A stretch of DNA of 64,000 bases from Methanosarcina sp. UBA5 (GTDB lineage: Archaea > Halobacteriota > Methanosarcinia > Methanosarcinales > Methanosarcinaceae). Position 1 is the stretch's first letter, and each line of letters begins with the position of its first letter. Where the stretch lies: contig NZ_DAVG01000112.1 of NCBI RefSeq assembly GCF_002505485.1, forward strand, positions 130,104 through 194,103, given 5' to 3'. Below are positions 1 through 8,110 of the stretch, one piece after another. The notes under the pieces were generated by a model. That model had not been told where the DNA came from. It saw only the letters and a program-made list of their open reading frames with translations, and ran no database searches. A program made the translations under genes and the position numbers.

Positions 1-1303
1 CTTTTCTTATGGACTCTTCAAGCACTATCATAACTTCCTGGCTTCGACCGACTGCAAATGCCGGGATGACACAAATTCCTCCCCTTTCTACAGTATTTTT
101 AACTAACATCTGCAGGTGCCTTTCGGCGTCTTTAAGTGAGGGCTGGAAAGCATTGGAATTTCCATAAGTAGCTTCACTGACAACAGTTTCGACTCTTGGA
201 AACTTATTGACAGCAGGATCAAAAAGCCGCGTCTTCTCATATTTGTAGTCTCCAGTAAAGACGACGTTATGAAGCCCGTCTCCAATATGGAAATGAGAAA
301 TAGCCGATCCCAGAATATGACCTGCATTATGGAAAGTCAGTTTGATATCAGGAGCGATATCCGTTACTTCCTCGTAGTCCAGAGGAATCGTGTGTTTGAG
401 AGCCTTTGCTACCATGCCTGACTCATAGGGAATCTTCTTCCCTTCTTTTACTGCCACATCGATGTAGTCAAGCTGGAGCAGCACCATTAAATCCCGTGTA
501 GGGGGAGTGCAGTAGACAGGCCCCTCATACCCGTATTTGAAAAGCAAAGGAACAAGCCCCTGATGATCCAGGTGAGCGTGAGTAACTATCACGGCATCGA
601 TCTGGTTTAAGGGAAAAACTTCAGGAACATACAGGTAAGGAGTCATGTTTTCATCCGAACCTACATTGACTCCACAGTCGATCAGGATTCGGGATTCTGG
701 AGTTGAGAGCAGGAAACAACTCCGCCCTACTTCTCTGCAGCCCCCAAGCGATGTAACCCTTACCCACTGATCTTTAGAGGTACATTCTTTGTGAATCTTC
801 CTCCCCACCGATTTAAGAATCTCTTTTCTTTCCTTGAGATTGTTTCTCATAAACTCCCTAATATTCTTTACTGTACGAGATTTGATAGGGGGAGTCCGCA
901 CAACCTTTGGAATCCAGCCGATCTGTTTTGTGATCTCACGGAGGGTAGCTCCATGCTTTCCTATCACAAGACCAGGCTTTTCAGCTTCAATAATTACTTC
1001 TCCGGAATCTGGGTCAAAATAATAGCTTGAGATTACGGATTCTTTTGGAACAACTTCTTCAATTATAGAAATAGAGTCTTCAGGAGTTGCCAGCACCCTG
1101 GGGTCAGGGCGCATGGCAATCCGCGTTCTGAGTTCTTTTGCGAGGTTGCGAATAATATTCCCATCGTCTGCGAATTTGCGGGGTTCCTCAGTATATAGCA
1201 CAAGCTGAGGCCCTTCAAATTCCACATCGGTAATTGTAACTCCCGCGGGTAGGTTTTTCTCAATTTTATGTTTGAGGTCTAATAGCACATCTTCAATAGG
1301 CAT
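1..1303 (-). CDS. KH-domain beta-CASP ribonuclease aCPSF1 (partial, C terminus outside window)
   Basis: About 434 codons are present, read from an ATG whose complement is at 1301-1303; the gene runs off the left edge. By translation, residues 1-145 hold KH-type RNA-binding modules (G-x-x-G segment GLVIGKHG near residue 111). The metallo-beta-lactamase core follows, with the zinc motif HAHLDH near residue 242 and a later HxxG-type histidine (NAGHILGS) before the beta-CASP insert. Family knowledge: archaeal aCPSF1 is an mRNA 3'-end processing and termination nuclease related to eukaryotic CPSF73, usually about 635 residues, so roughly 200 residues lie outside. It is the last gene of the minus-strand run and lies 107 bases after psmB. 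The family assignment is firm; its role in this organism is inferred. Confidence 0.93.
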   Translation of the reverse strand, partial: MPIEDVLLDLKHKIEKNLPAGVTITDVEFEGPQLVLYTEEPRKFADDGNIIRNLAKELRTRIAMRPDPRVLATPEDSISIIEEVVPKESVISSYYFDPDSGEVIIEAEKPGLVIGKHGATLREITKQIGWIPKVVRTPPIKSRTVKNIREFMRNNLKERKEILKSVGRKIHKECTSKDQWVRVTSLGGCREVGRSCFLLSTPESRILIDCGVNVGSDENMTPYLYVPEVFPLNQIDAVIVTHAHLDHQGLVPLLFKYGYEGPVYCTPPTRDLMVLLQLDYIDVAVKEGKKIPYESGMVAKALKHTIPLDYEEVTDIAPDIKLTFHNAGHILGSAISHFHIGDGLHNVVFTGDYKYEKTRLFDPAVNKFPRVETVVSEATYGNSNAFQPSLKDAERHLQMLVKNTVERGGICVIPAFAVGRSQEVMIVLEESIRK

Positions 1304-1410
1304 CAAGAATCTTCCTTTTTGTCAAAAAATGAAAAAATATATAGATATTGGAAAAACGATAGGTTGAAAAAGATGTTAGTTAGTGTTAAAATAAAAAACC
1401 AACAATTAAG

Positions 1411-2046
1411 TTATTTAGTTAATAAAGCCCTTCTGGATTTTACATCTTCAGGGTCCAGCCTCGTGAAAGCCTCCTTAGTAATTACCACTACATCGACATT
1501 CTCTCCAGACGCTGAATCCCTTTTGGTTGCATTGTGAATTGCCCTGATAGCAAGATCGAGACCTTCTTTTACAGTCATATCCTCCCTGTACTGGTCTTCC
1601 AGTATCCCGTAAGCCATGGGAGAACCTGAACCCGTTGCCGAGATCCTCGTCTCTTCAATACTTCCTCCCATTGCATCCAGTGAGTAGACTCCAGGTCCGT
1701 TTTTGTCAACTCCTCCGATAATGAGCTGAACCATCATAGGATAGTAGCGGTTACCATTCAAGAAGTTTGACATTAAAGTTGCAATACCTTTTATTGTCAT
1801 CGACTCGTTTCTGCGCATCTTGTAGAGCTGTGACTCTACACTTACGAGCCGCACAAGTTGCTGGGCATCCCCTACCGAACCGGCAGTGGTCATTGCTACA
1901 AGGTCGTCGATCTGGTAAACCTTCTTTGCAGTTTTACTTGCGATGAAATTCCCCATTGTGGCTCTCTGTTCACTTGCGAGCACAACACCATCGGTACAAA
2001 CTACTCCTACGGTAGTTGTGCCCTTTAGATATTTGTCATTATCCAT
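1411..2046 (-). CDS. psmB: Proteasome beta subunit (20S, N-terminal Thr hydrolase)
   Basis: This is the catalytic subunit of the archaeal 20S proteasome, about 211 residues. A 9-residue propeptide ending in Gly precedes the TTTVGVV segment, so Thr10 becomes the catalytic Thr1 after self-cleavage; a lysine in ASKTAKK corresponds to the conserved active-site Lys33. Two ATGs are in frame (2052 and 2046). The GAGG of the ribosome binding site is only 3 bases from the first and 9 from the second, so I choose 2046 (MDNDKYLKG). No alpha subunit or AAA ATPase is in the window. The neighbour aCPSF1 is downstream on the same strand. Confidence 0.95.
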   Translation of the reverse strand: MDNDKYLKGTTTVGVVCTDGVVLASEQRATMGNFIASKTAKKVYQIDDLVAMTTAGSVGDAQQLVRLVSVESQLYKMRRNESMTIKGIATLMSNFLNGNRYYPMMVQLIIGGVDKNGPGVYSLDAMGGSIEETRISATGSGSPMAYGILEDQYREDMTVKEGLDLAIRAIHNATKRDSASGENVDVVVITKEAFTRLDPEDVKSRRALLTK

Positions 2047-2303
2047 AAACATACCCTCATAATAAGTTAAAAATGAGAAAATGTCGCTAAAAAAAATGTT
2101 TTAGTGAGGTAAATATTTTTAACTTAAATAGCAGGATTTAGCACTTCATTATCTCATTATTAATATCGCTATATATAAGTTTTCCTTCTCTTTTATATTG
2201 AAAGCGTCTAAATTTAAATTTAAAGGAAGATTTGGCAAAATAATTTTCTCTTTTTTCGTTTACAGGATATATAGATCTCCTCATATCCCAAAAAATCCAA
2301 AAT

Positions 2304-2816
2304 TTAAAGAAAAAGTCTCTCGACCTCTTCAGCAAGTTTATTTACTCTCTGAATCACATTTTCGGGTATTTCTTGCTTACGCATGAGCTCAGTTCTCTCA
2401 GCTACAGTGATCCTGCTCGTTCCCTTAACAAGGTTATCGGCATGGGCAACGATTTTTTCCTCAAGGCTTCGCGGGAAATAATCATCCTCCGGAAGCCCTA
2501 AACTCCTTGCCTCTTCTTTTGAGATCCCTGCTCCTATATGTCTTTTTATTATTTCGGAAATCTCGGGCTCGACTCCCTTGATCCTGGCTAGCCTGTACCC
2601 TTCTACCGCATGAGCGATTTTATGAGTTTTACACCTCCCAAAATCGTGAAGAAGGGCCCCGACTTCAACCAGTTCTGGGTTTACGTTATGTCCTGCTGCT
2701 TTTGCTTTATTTGCAATCTCAACTGCAAGCGATGCGACTTCCTTACAGTGTGCTATCACATTTGGAGCACATCCGTATTCTTCAAGTAGCTTCATTGCTT
2801 CGGCTTGGGTGGTCAA
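2304..2816 (-). CDS. HD-domain phosphohydrolase-like protein (TIGR00295-type)
   Basis: 170 residues with a single HD domain: a first metal-binding His near residue 23, the HD pair in LLHDFGR, a downstream HIGAG motif and AHADNL near residue 125. These are the metal ligands of the HD superfamily, whose members hydrolyse phosphate mono- and diesters. The length and motif spacing resemble a conserved archaeal family of unknown substrate. The listed start is TTG preceded by GTGATC; an ATG seven codons further in (MKLLEEYG, 2795) is an alternative. It begins 10 bases after tfe ends, so the two are likely co-transcribed. The substrate cannot be told from sequence. Confidence 0.75.
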   Translation of the reverse strand: MTTQAEAMKLLEEYGCAPNVIAHCKEVASLAVEIANKAKAAGHNVNPELVEVGALLHDFGRCKTHKIAHAVEGYRLARIKGVEPEISEIIKRHIGAGISKEEARSLGLPEDDYFPRSLEEKIVAHADNLVKGTSRITVAERTELMRKQEIPENVIQRVNKLAEEVERLFL

Positions 2817-2826
2817 GGCAGATCAC

Positions 2827-3321
2827 TTACGCTGAACTAAGAGCATCTACACGTTTTCTCAGGACATCAATAAAATGCGAGTTGTCGTAGAAGACCAGGT
2901 CCTCTCCACACATAGGGCAAAGAAACTCGGTTTCCGTAGCTTCGTCAAAAAGAAGGCGAACACAGCCCTGAGGGCACATATAGAAAACATTGTTTTCTTC
3001 GAAATCAAGACGAGTCTTCAGGTTACGGAGCAATTTTTTCTTTTCCTTCATAAGCTGATGCTCTATGTCAGAAAAATCCAGGCGCCAGAGGTAAGTTAAC
3101 CACCCACTGTTTGAATCTCTCTCTCTGCGACAGATTGCAAATTTATTCTCATTTAATATAAAGAGAGTTCTCCTCACGGTGTTCAATAGAACCTCGGTCT
3201 TCGCCGCAATTTCTTCATCCGTAACCTCGCCTTCAGGCATTCTTTCAATCATTTGTAGCCCGTCTTCCCCTACAAGGCTCATGAGGTATCCTCTAATTAC
3301 CTTGTCATTTATATCAACCAA
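2827..3321 (-). CDS. tfe: Transcription initiation factor E, alpha subunit
   Basis: The protein has an N-terminal winged-helix domain (about residues 1-85) and a C-terminal zinc ribbon with paired cysteines in CPQGC and CPMCGEDL. TFE stabilises the open promoter complex with TBP, TFB and RNA polymerase. A GTG at 3330 opens the longest frame but lies inside the GAGGTGAAC ribosome binding site. The TTG at 3321 sits 8 bases after GAGG and gives (M)VDINDKVIRGYL, matching the usual start of this family, so I use 3321 (164 residues). The HD-domain gene follows after 10 bases. Confidence 0.92.
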   Translation of the reverse strand: MVDINDKVIRGYLMSLVGEDGLQMIERMPEGEVTDEEIAAKTEVLLNTVRRTLFILNENKFAICRRERDSNSGWLTYLWRLDFSDIEHQLMKEKKKLLRNLKTRLDFEENNVFYMCPQGCVRLLFDEATETEFLCPMCGEDLVFYDNSHFIDVLRKRVDALSSA

Positions 3322-3474
3322 TATGTTCACCTCGCAAATGCCAGTATGAATTGGACATACCAGTATTAAAATTTACATTCCCCTTTTCCGGAAACATTTC
3401 TTAGCCAGAAAAAATTGAACTTTCTTAATCTTCAACTTTTTATACATTTTCGGCAAATCTCAGGCACCTTTTCT

Positions 3475-4650
3475 TCAAGCACCTTTTCTTTTCGTCTGGT
3501 TTTCAATAAAAGCCCTTATCCTGTTTGTCCCTTTTTTAAGCGACAGAACTGCTTCTTCCCTGGTAGAGGTACACGCAAAAAGGGAAGTAAGAGGCCCATC
3601 AGGCTCTACGACAGTCCCCTGGGATGGAACATCAGCACCTTTTTCCCTCAGAATGAGCTCCATGAGCTTTTGATCTATAAAAAGTTCTCGATCCGAGTAG
3701 ATTACTCCTCGCGCAGCAAAACCTTTAGCTTCGGGTTTTTCAGGAAGTTCTCCTCTGAAGCAGCCAGCATGGACCTCAAAAAGGTTAATGTTCATCGCCT
3801 TCTCGACAGTATCAAGACTTCCCTGGAACCTCGGGTTTATTTCAAGCACTACAGGCCCCTTTTTCGAAGCTAGGAAATCCACTCCGTTTGAGCCCAGGAG
3901 CTTGAATTCAAGCACCAGTTCTTCAGCAATGGCTTCCATTTTCTCAGCTTGATCGGTCCTGAAAGGCGTTATATTTCCGCAGTAAGCAAAAGGCAGCCGC
4001 GAAAGCCAAGGGATTCCTATTAGCTGTTCATTCACAGCCACTGACAGAGCTTCGCTCTTTGTAGAAAGCAAAGAAACACTTGAAGGAGTCCCTTCCAGAA
4101 ACTCCTGAATAACAACTGTCTGTTCCGTAAGCTCCGGGTTCAGCCCGTTTAATTCCTCAAGGATAGCTGAAAGTTCCTGTTTGTTCCTGGCAATCCGGTT
4201 GAAAATTCCTCCTCCTCCAGACGCTGGCTTAACCATAACCGGATATTCTATTGCATCCAGTTCTTCCAAAGAATAGCAGCGTGGGTGAGGGATTCCAAGG
4301 GCTTCAAGCTTTCTTGAGAGATAAAGTTTGTCTGAAGCCTTCTGCATGGCATCAGGACTGCTGGCAAGTACAGGGCAGGAAAAATCGTTATGGTCAAGCG
4401 TTTCAAGTCCCGAGCCTAGAACAAGGGCATCAAACTCAAGTCCAAACTCAGCCATCTGAGCCTTTATCCGAGAAGCTTCAAGCTGGTGCAGTTCCTGTAT
4501 GGTTCTGCACTCGAGAAACGCCGATGCATGAGCGCATTCCCGTAGGTCGATATCACAGAAAGCGTCTATAGAACAGACTGTATAGCCAGCCCGGCTTGCA
4601 GAGCAGACAACATTCCGGGTATTAAATCCGATTACAAGGATATTCTGCAT
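3475..4650 (-). CDS. ATP-grasp family protein
   Basis: About 391 residues. The N terminus has a Rossmann-like pre-ATP-grasp fold (ILVIGFNTR). The ATP-grasp core follows, with VMVKPASGGGG (phosphate-binding loop), VIQEFLEGTPSS and the metal-binding VLEINPRFQGS near residue 270. Such enzymes couple ATP hydrolysis to carboxylate-amine or carboxylate-thiol ligation; I cannot name the substrate. The longest frame starts at 4674, overlapping the nmd3 stop by one base (TAATG). The ATG at 4650, preceded at close distance by GAGGAAAC, gives the normal family N terminus and is preferred. It lies immediately downstream of nmd3 and is probably in the same transcript. Confidence 0.75.
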   Translation of the reverse strand: MQNILVIGFNTRNVVCSASRAGYTVCSIDAFCDIDLRECAHASAFLECRTIQELHQLEASRIKAQMAEFGLEFDALVLGSGLETLDHNDFSCPVLASSPDAMQKASDKLYLSRKLEALGIPHPRCYSLEELDAIEYPVMVKPASGGGGIFNRIARNKQELSAILEELNGLNPELTEQTVVIQEFLEGTPSSVSLLSTKSEALSVAVNEQLIGIPWLSRLPFAYCGNITPFRTDQAEKMEAIAEELVLEFKLLGSNGVDFLASKKGPVVLEINPRFQGSLDTVEKAMNINLFEVHAGCFRGELPEKPEAKGFAARGVIYSDRELFIDQKLMELILREKGADVPSQGTVVEPDGPLTSLFACTSTREEAVLSLKKGTNRIRAFIENQTKRKGA

Positions 4651-4673
4651 GTTTCCTCTTTCTGGACCATTCA

Positions 4674-5735
4674 TTACGCCTGTGAAATCTCAGAATGAGC
4701 CAGCGCAAAGATTCCGTATGGGGTTTTCAGGACAGGAATTTCGCTTCCTGCTTCTGCATTGAACGACATAGGTTTCTTTATGGCAACAGTCTCATAAGTT
4801 TCAGGGTCTAGCACTAGAATTGCGTTATCTTCGATTGAAACCAACACTGTTAAAACCGCATCCCCCATATTGCCTATTTTCTCTGCTCCTTTTAATTCTT
4901 CAGGGGTTGAGAGAAATCTTGAGCCGTCCTCAAGAGAGGTTCCATTAACTTTTTTTCCTGAACTCTTGATCTGGATAATCTTTCCTCTGAACCTTATCAC
5001 ATCCCCAGGCCTGAATTCGGGAAGACGCACAGAGAAAGTAACCCTGTAAAGGTTCTTTCCATCTTTCATCCCCACAAGGGTAGGAGATTCAGAAAAACTA
5101 CCTCCAAGTTCGGAGGTGATTAACCGGCAGACCTGCCTGCTGGCGTTCATGGAACCCATGTAAAGGTCTATCCCTTCCTTTTGCTCCACTACCTCACTTA
5201 TAAACGCAAGCCGGTCACCCTTTTTTCTCATGTTTTCCATGGATTCCCTGGCGATAATCATACAGCGCCTGTTCTCTTCTTTGGTAGGAAACCTGCCTGC
5301 TGCCCTGATCTGGATAATTGCTTCAAAGTATCCTCCGGATTCCCTGCTGCACATATCGCAGGCCGTTCTCTGAATCCTTACCTCAGTCTCAGCTTCAGCA
5401 TGCACCGGTTCTTCTCTGACCACTGCATCGACTTCAGCTCTCACCTGATATATATAAGGCGTAATCTCCCTGGGCTCAAGATAGACTTCCACATCTCCGG
5501 CTTCGCTGTGGATAAAAAGCGCATCTTCTACGGCCTTTAATACCACATCTTCAATATTACCTATATCTTCCCACCGGCTTCTATGGAAGTATGCTCCGCA
5601 AGCTGAACATATCCTTACATGGAGCACATGAGGCAATTCAATCAGTTTGAAAGTCTCAAAAAAACAGTCCTTGCAAACTGAATCAAAGAGCCTGTAGCAT
5701 TCTCTGCCACATCTAGGGCACGTGATGAAATTCAT
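4674..5735 (-). CDS. NMD3 family protein
   Basis: 353 residues with two N-terminal treble-clef/zinc-ribbon cysteine pairs (CPRCGREC..., CKDC and CSACGAYFHRS) and a third CxxC pair near residue 127 (CDMCSRE), followed by beta-rich domains. In eukaryotes NMD3 is the 60S ribosomal subunit export adaptor. Archaea have no nucleus, so a role in late 50S assembly or surveillance is inferred. It is first in the minus-strand run that continues with the ATP-grasp gene. The ATG at 5735 follows AAGGAT at normal spacing. Upstream lies the four-copy 14-bp repeat at 5790-5845. Confidence 0.85.
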   Translation of the reverse strand: MNFITCPRCGRECYRLFDSVCKDCFFETFKLIELPHVLHVRICSACGAYFHRSRWEDIGNIEDVVLKAVEDALFIHSEAGDVEVYLEPREITPYIYQVRAEVDAVVREEPVHAEAETEVRIQRTACDMCSRESGGYFEAIIQIRAAGRFPTKEENRRCMIIARESMENMRKKGDRLAFISEVVEQKEGIDLYMGSMNASRQVCRLITSELGGSFSESPTLVGMKDGKNLYRVTFSVRLPEFRPGDVIRFRGKIIQIKSSGKKVNGTSLEDGSRFLSTPEELKGAEKIGNMGDAVLTVLVSIEDNAILVLDPETYETVAIKKPMSFNAEAGSEIPVLKTPYGIFALAHSEISQA

Positions 5736-5789
5736 CTGTAATCCTTACTTATAATCTTCTTGGAATAGTAATAGTTTTTTTAAATAAGT

Positions 5790-5845
5790 CTTTTTCAATA
5801 TCTCTTTTTCAATATGTCTTTTTAAATATCTCTTTTTCAATAATA
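5790..5845. repeat. 14-bp tandem repeat, four units, upstream of nmd3
   Basis: Four successive 14-base units begin at 5790, 5804, 5818 and 5832, with consensus CTTTTTCAATATCT and only one to three differences each. They lie 55-110 bases upstream of the nmd3 start, in its likely promoter or leader. On the nmd3 strand each unit reads as AGATATTGAAAAAG. Confidence 0.85.
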
Positions 5846-6103
5846 ATCTTTCTGGAATAGCAATTTTTAGAATTTATCAGGAAGGAAAATCTGCAATAGA
5901 ACTTAAGCAATTGACCTGTTAAGCCTACTCATGCTATTTAAAAGTAGAGTTACATAATACAAAGAAAAAAGAAAACTGAGAAATTGTATATAATGACGAG
6001 GGGTAAATATATAAAATTTACTAGTATGACAATAGTTCTGATTAGACTTATTTCCGAATGACAAAAACACATTGATCTTACTTTTGGTAGTGCATTAGTA
6101 ACT

Positions 6104-6240
6104 GGTTGATATTTTATCCTTGAGTATTTTTGCTTAACTGCATCTGTTTTCTAAGCTTACCTTTGTACAGGAAATTGAGTTTACATAAAGCAGAAGATGA
6201 GAGCGGAATATGATGTATGAATCTCTGGAGAATATCAACC
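6104..6240 (+). mobile_element. 137-bp inverted-repeat element, copy A (MITE-like)
   Basis: It is bounded by a perfect 10-bp inverted repeat, GGTTGATATT at 6104-6113 and AATATCAACC at 6231-6240. The interior matches the reverse complement of 54149-54286 at clearly above-chance level: shared blocks include GAGTATTTTTG, ATCTGTTTTCTAAGCTT, ATTGAG, TACATAAA and GAGAGCGGAAT in the same order and spacing. It has no ORF. Two copies of equal length with terminal inverted repeats suggest a non-autonomous mobile element, although no transposase is in the window. Confidence 0.75.
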
Positions 6241-6315
6241 GATTATTGGGGACAACCAAAATTTACAACGTAGTACTTTTATAAATACTGATTTCAAAAC
6301 AAAGAATTATAGTTT

Positions 6316-6447
6316 GAGCCCATCCCAAAACTTATTTTTGTTCTCAAATCTCAGAAATATTCAGAATTGGCCTCGTAGTCATAAGCTCGATTGGTCGCTT
6401 AAAATACGAGATCCAGAAACGTAAATTTTGAGTTTTGGGATAGGCTC
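6316..6447. mobile_element. 132-bp miniature inverted-repeat element with GAGCC(C/T)ATCCCAAAACT ends
   Basis: A 17-bp terminal inverted repeat with one mismatch flanks this non-coding segment (6316-6332 and 6431-6447). A related end, GTTTTGGGATAGACTC, stands alone at 52863-52878. The ends look like those of a transposase-mobilised family, so this is probably a MITE derived from a full-length insertion sequence elsewhere. A duplicated target is not clear beyond TTT on both sides. Confidence 0.65.
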
Positions 6448-6707
6448 TTTGTATAAATTAAAACTCGTTAGTTAATATTTCCTTAAACGAATCTATATAT
6501 AAATTAAGATTTTCATGAACACGAGGGTAATAACTGAGTCATATATCCACATCCTCCCTCATTCTTTTTGATTTATTTGATTTTATTATTTTTAGAGATT
6601 ATTATTTTAGATTTTTTTATCTTTTAATTGGGATTTTAAGATCAGACCTGACTGAAATAAAAAAGTTATTTAAATTATAAAAAATTCATTATAAGTGAGG
6701 AGATAAC

Positions 6708-7733
6708 ATAAAAAATAAAAAAATTTCAATAATTTTGTTAGCAATATTAATGATAGCGTTAATAGAAATTGGAACAGTGGCTGCATCTACGAATTTAGAT
6801 GTACCTGCAAATCTCCTCTGGACTGATACCGGAGTGAAAGTAATGAAAGGGCAAACAGTTTCTATTAGCGCAAGTGGCACATGGAATACGGGCAATGGTG
6901 AATGCGGTCCGGATGGTGAGGATACAACTCTTTCTGACTTATTTCTAACCCCTGATGCTCCATCTAAGCATGGTGAGCTTATTGCTTTTGTAGGTCCTCA
7001 AAGCACTGATCCTTATCAAGGGAATTGGGGTAATGGCTCGTTTTTCCCCCAGCCTACTGGAGCGGGATATTGGGCTATAGGTAGCAGTGCCACTTTTACT
7101 GTTGATAGAGATGGTGAACTTTGGCTTGGCATTAATGATGATGCTGTATCAAAAGTTGTCGATGATAACACTGGTTCGTTAGCAACAGTAATTACAACCA
7201 CACCAGAATATCCAATAGCAAACTTCACCAGCAATATAACCTCAGGAAAAGCACCATTAACAGTTGCCTTTAATGACACTAGCACAGGGACACCGACCAA
7301 ATGGAAGTGGACTTTTGGAGATGGAAAAACTTCAACAATCCAGAATCCAATTCATATGTATTCCAAGGCAGGGAATTATACGGTGAAACTTATAGTAAGC
7401 AATGGTCAAGGCAGTAATACGACAACAAAAACCGACTATATACAAGTGATAGCAAAACCTGTTGCTGCATTCTCTGCGAAACCTACCTCTGGAAAAGCTC
7501 CACTGAAGGTACAGTTTACTGATAAAAGTACAGGAATTCCTACTGCATGGAACTGGGACTTTGGAGACGGAGCATCAACAGAACAGAATCCAAAACATGA
7601 GTATTCGCAGGAAGGAAACTATACGGTGAAACTTACAGTGACCAATGTGGCAGGCAGCAATATTGTAACGAAGACAAATTTCATAAAAGTTACAACAAAT
7701 ACAAGACCAGGCATATACTCTGAAAACAAGTAA
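6708..7733 (+). CDS. Secreted protein with LecA-like lectin domain and two PKD domains
   Basis: About 341 residues if read from an ATA at 6708, which lies 7 bases after the strong ribosome binding site GAGGAGA (6697-6703). That start gives a textbook signal peptide: lysines (KNKK), a hydrophobic run and VAA before cleavage. The first NTG in frame is TTG at 6735, which removes all the charged residues. Mature residues about 30-160 resemble the LecA/PA-I galactophilic lectin fold: a WTDTGVKVMKGQTVSISASG strand pair, then GELWLGINDD and a DDNTG loop in the place of calcium and sugar ligands. Two PKD domains follow (WTFGDGKTS and WDFGDGAST). There is no membrane anchor or sorting signal at the C terminus. 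It is probably a secreted or surface-associated adhesive protein. The lectin assignment is by motif resemblance only. Confidence 0.75.
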   Translation: MKNKKISIILLAILMIALIEIGTVAASTNLDVPANLLWTDTGVKVMKGQTVSISASGTWNTGNGECGPDGEDTTLSDLFLTPDAPSKHGELIAFVGPQSTDPYQGNWGNGSFFPQPTGAGYWAIGSSATFTVDRDGELWLGINDDAVSKVVDDNTGSLATVITTTPEYPIANFTSNITSGKAPLTVAFNDTSTGTPTKWKWTFGDGKTSTIQNPIHMYSKAGNYTVKLIVSNGQGSNTTTKTDYIQVIAKPVAAFSAKPTSGKAPLKVQFTDKSTGIPTAWNWDFGDGASTEQNPKHEYSQEGNYTVKLTVTNVAGSNIVTKTNFIKVTTNTRPGIYSENK

Positions 7734-8053
7734 AAGATCAAGTATAAAAAGGAGTGGGGAACCTTTTATAACGTCTGCCTGATTGAACAGCTTTAGTATA
7801 GGCGTGTGGTAGTGGGTTTGAATTATTGAAAAACATGTGCATAAGACTACTTTTATATATTATTAACTAAGATAGGTGTACTTGTTTTTTCGGAATTGAT
7901 CAATAACTCACGTACACGACCAAGCAGTAATTGCGCAGAAATGAAAACTAACCTATCTTACAATCCCTGAATCAAAATTCAGGGATTAGAGAAAGACAGT
8001 GCCTTTTAAAAAGATAAAACAACTCAACAAAAAAGGACTGAAGACCTTAATTT
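7734..8053. other. Spacer between convergent PKD gene and cdhE, with inverted repeats
   Basis: No gene is seen. A perfect 11-bp hairpin with a 4-base loop lies at 7962-7987 (AATCCCTGAAT and ATTCAGGGATT). Just before it is a 10-bp inverted pair, TAAGATAGGT at 7868-7877 and ACCTATCTTA at 7951-7960, enclosing 73 bases. The hairpin lacks a following T-run on either strand, so a terminator role is uncertain. Confidence 0.6.
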
Positions 8054-8087
8054 AAAAAAGAAAAAAGTTCCATGTCAAAAGACACGG
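8054..8087 (-). terminator. Terminator-like hairpin after cdhE
   Basis: On the minus strand a 7-bp stem, CCGTGTC-TTTT-GACATGG (8087 to 8070, one G-T pair), is followed by AACTTTTTTCTTTTTT. It begins 23 bases after the cdhE stop and has the form of an intrinsic terminator ending the cdh operon. Confidence 0.75.
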
Positions 8088-8110
8088 ATTTTGTTTTATC
8101 ACATTCGAAT

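Larger units (their letters stand above)
5736..6707. other. AT-rich spacer between nmd3 and the PKD protein
   Basis: No convincing gene is present. The stretch holds the 14-bp repeats, two separate miniature inverted-repeat elements (6104-6240 and 6316-6447), and a TATA-like TATATATAAATT at about 6490-6501 that could serve the plus-strand PKD gene with a leader of about 180 bases. Confidence 0.7.

Noticed and set aside
3415..3873. 152-codon plus-strand frame opposite the ATP-grasp gene
   Set aside because: Antisense to a clear family member with codon bias on the other strand.
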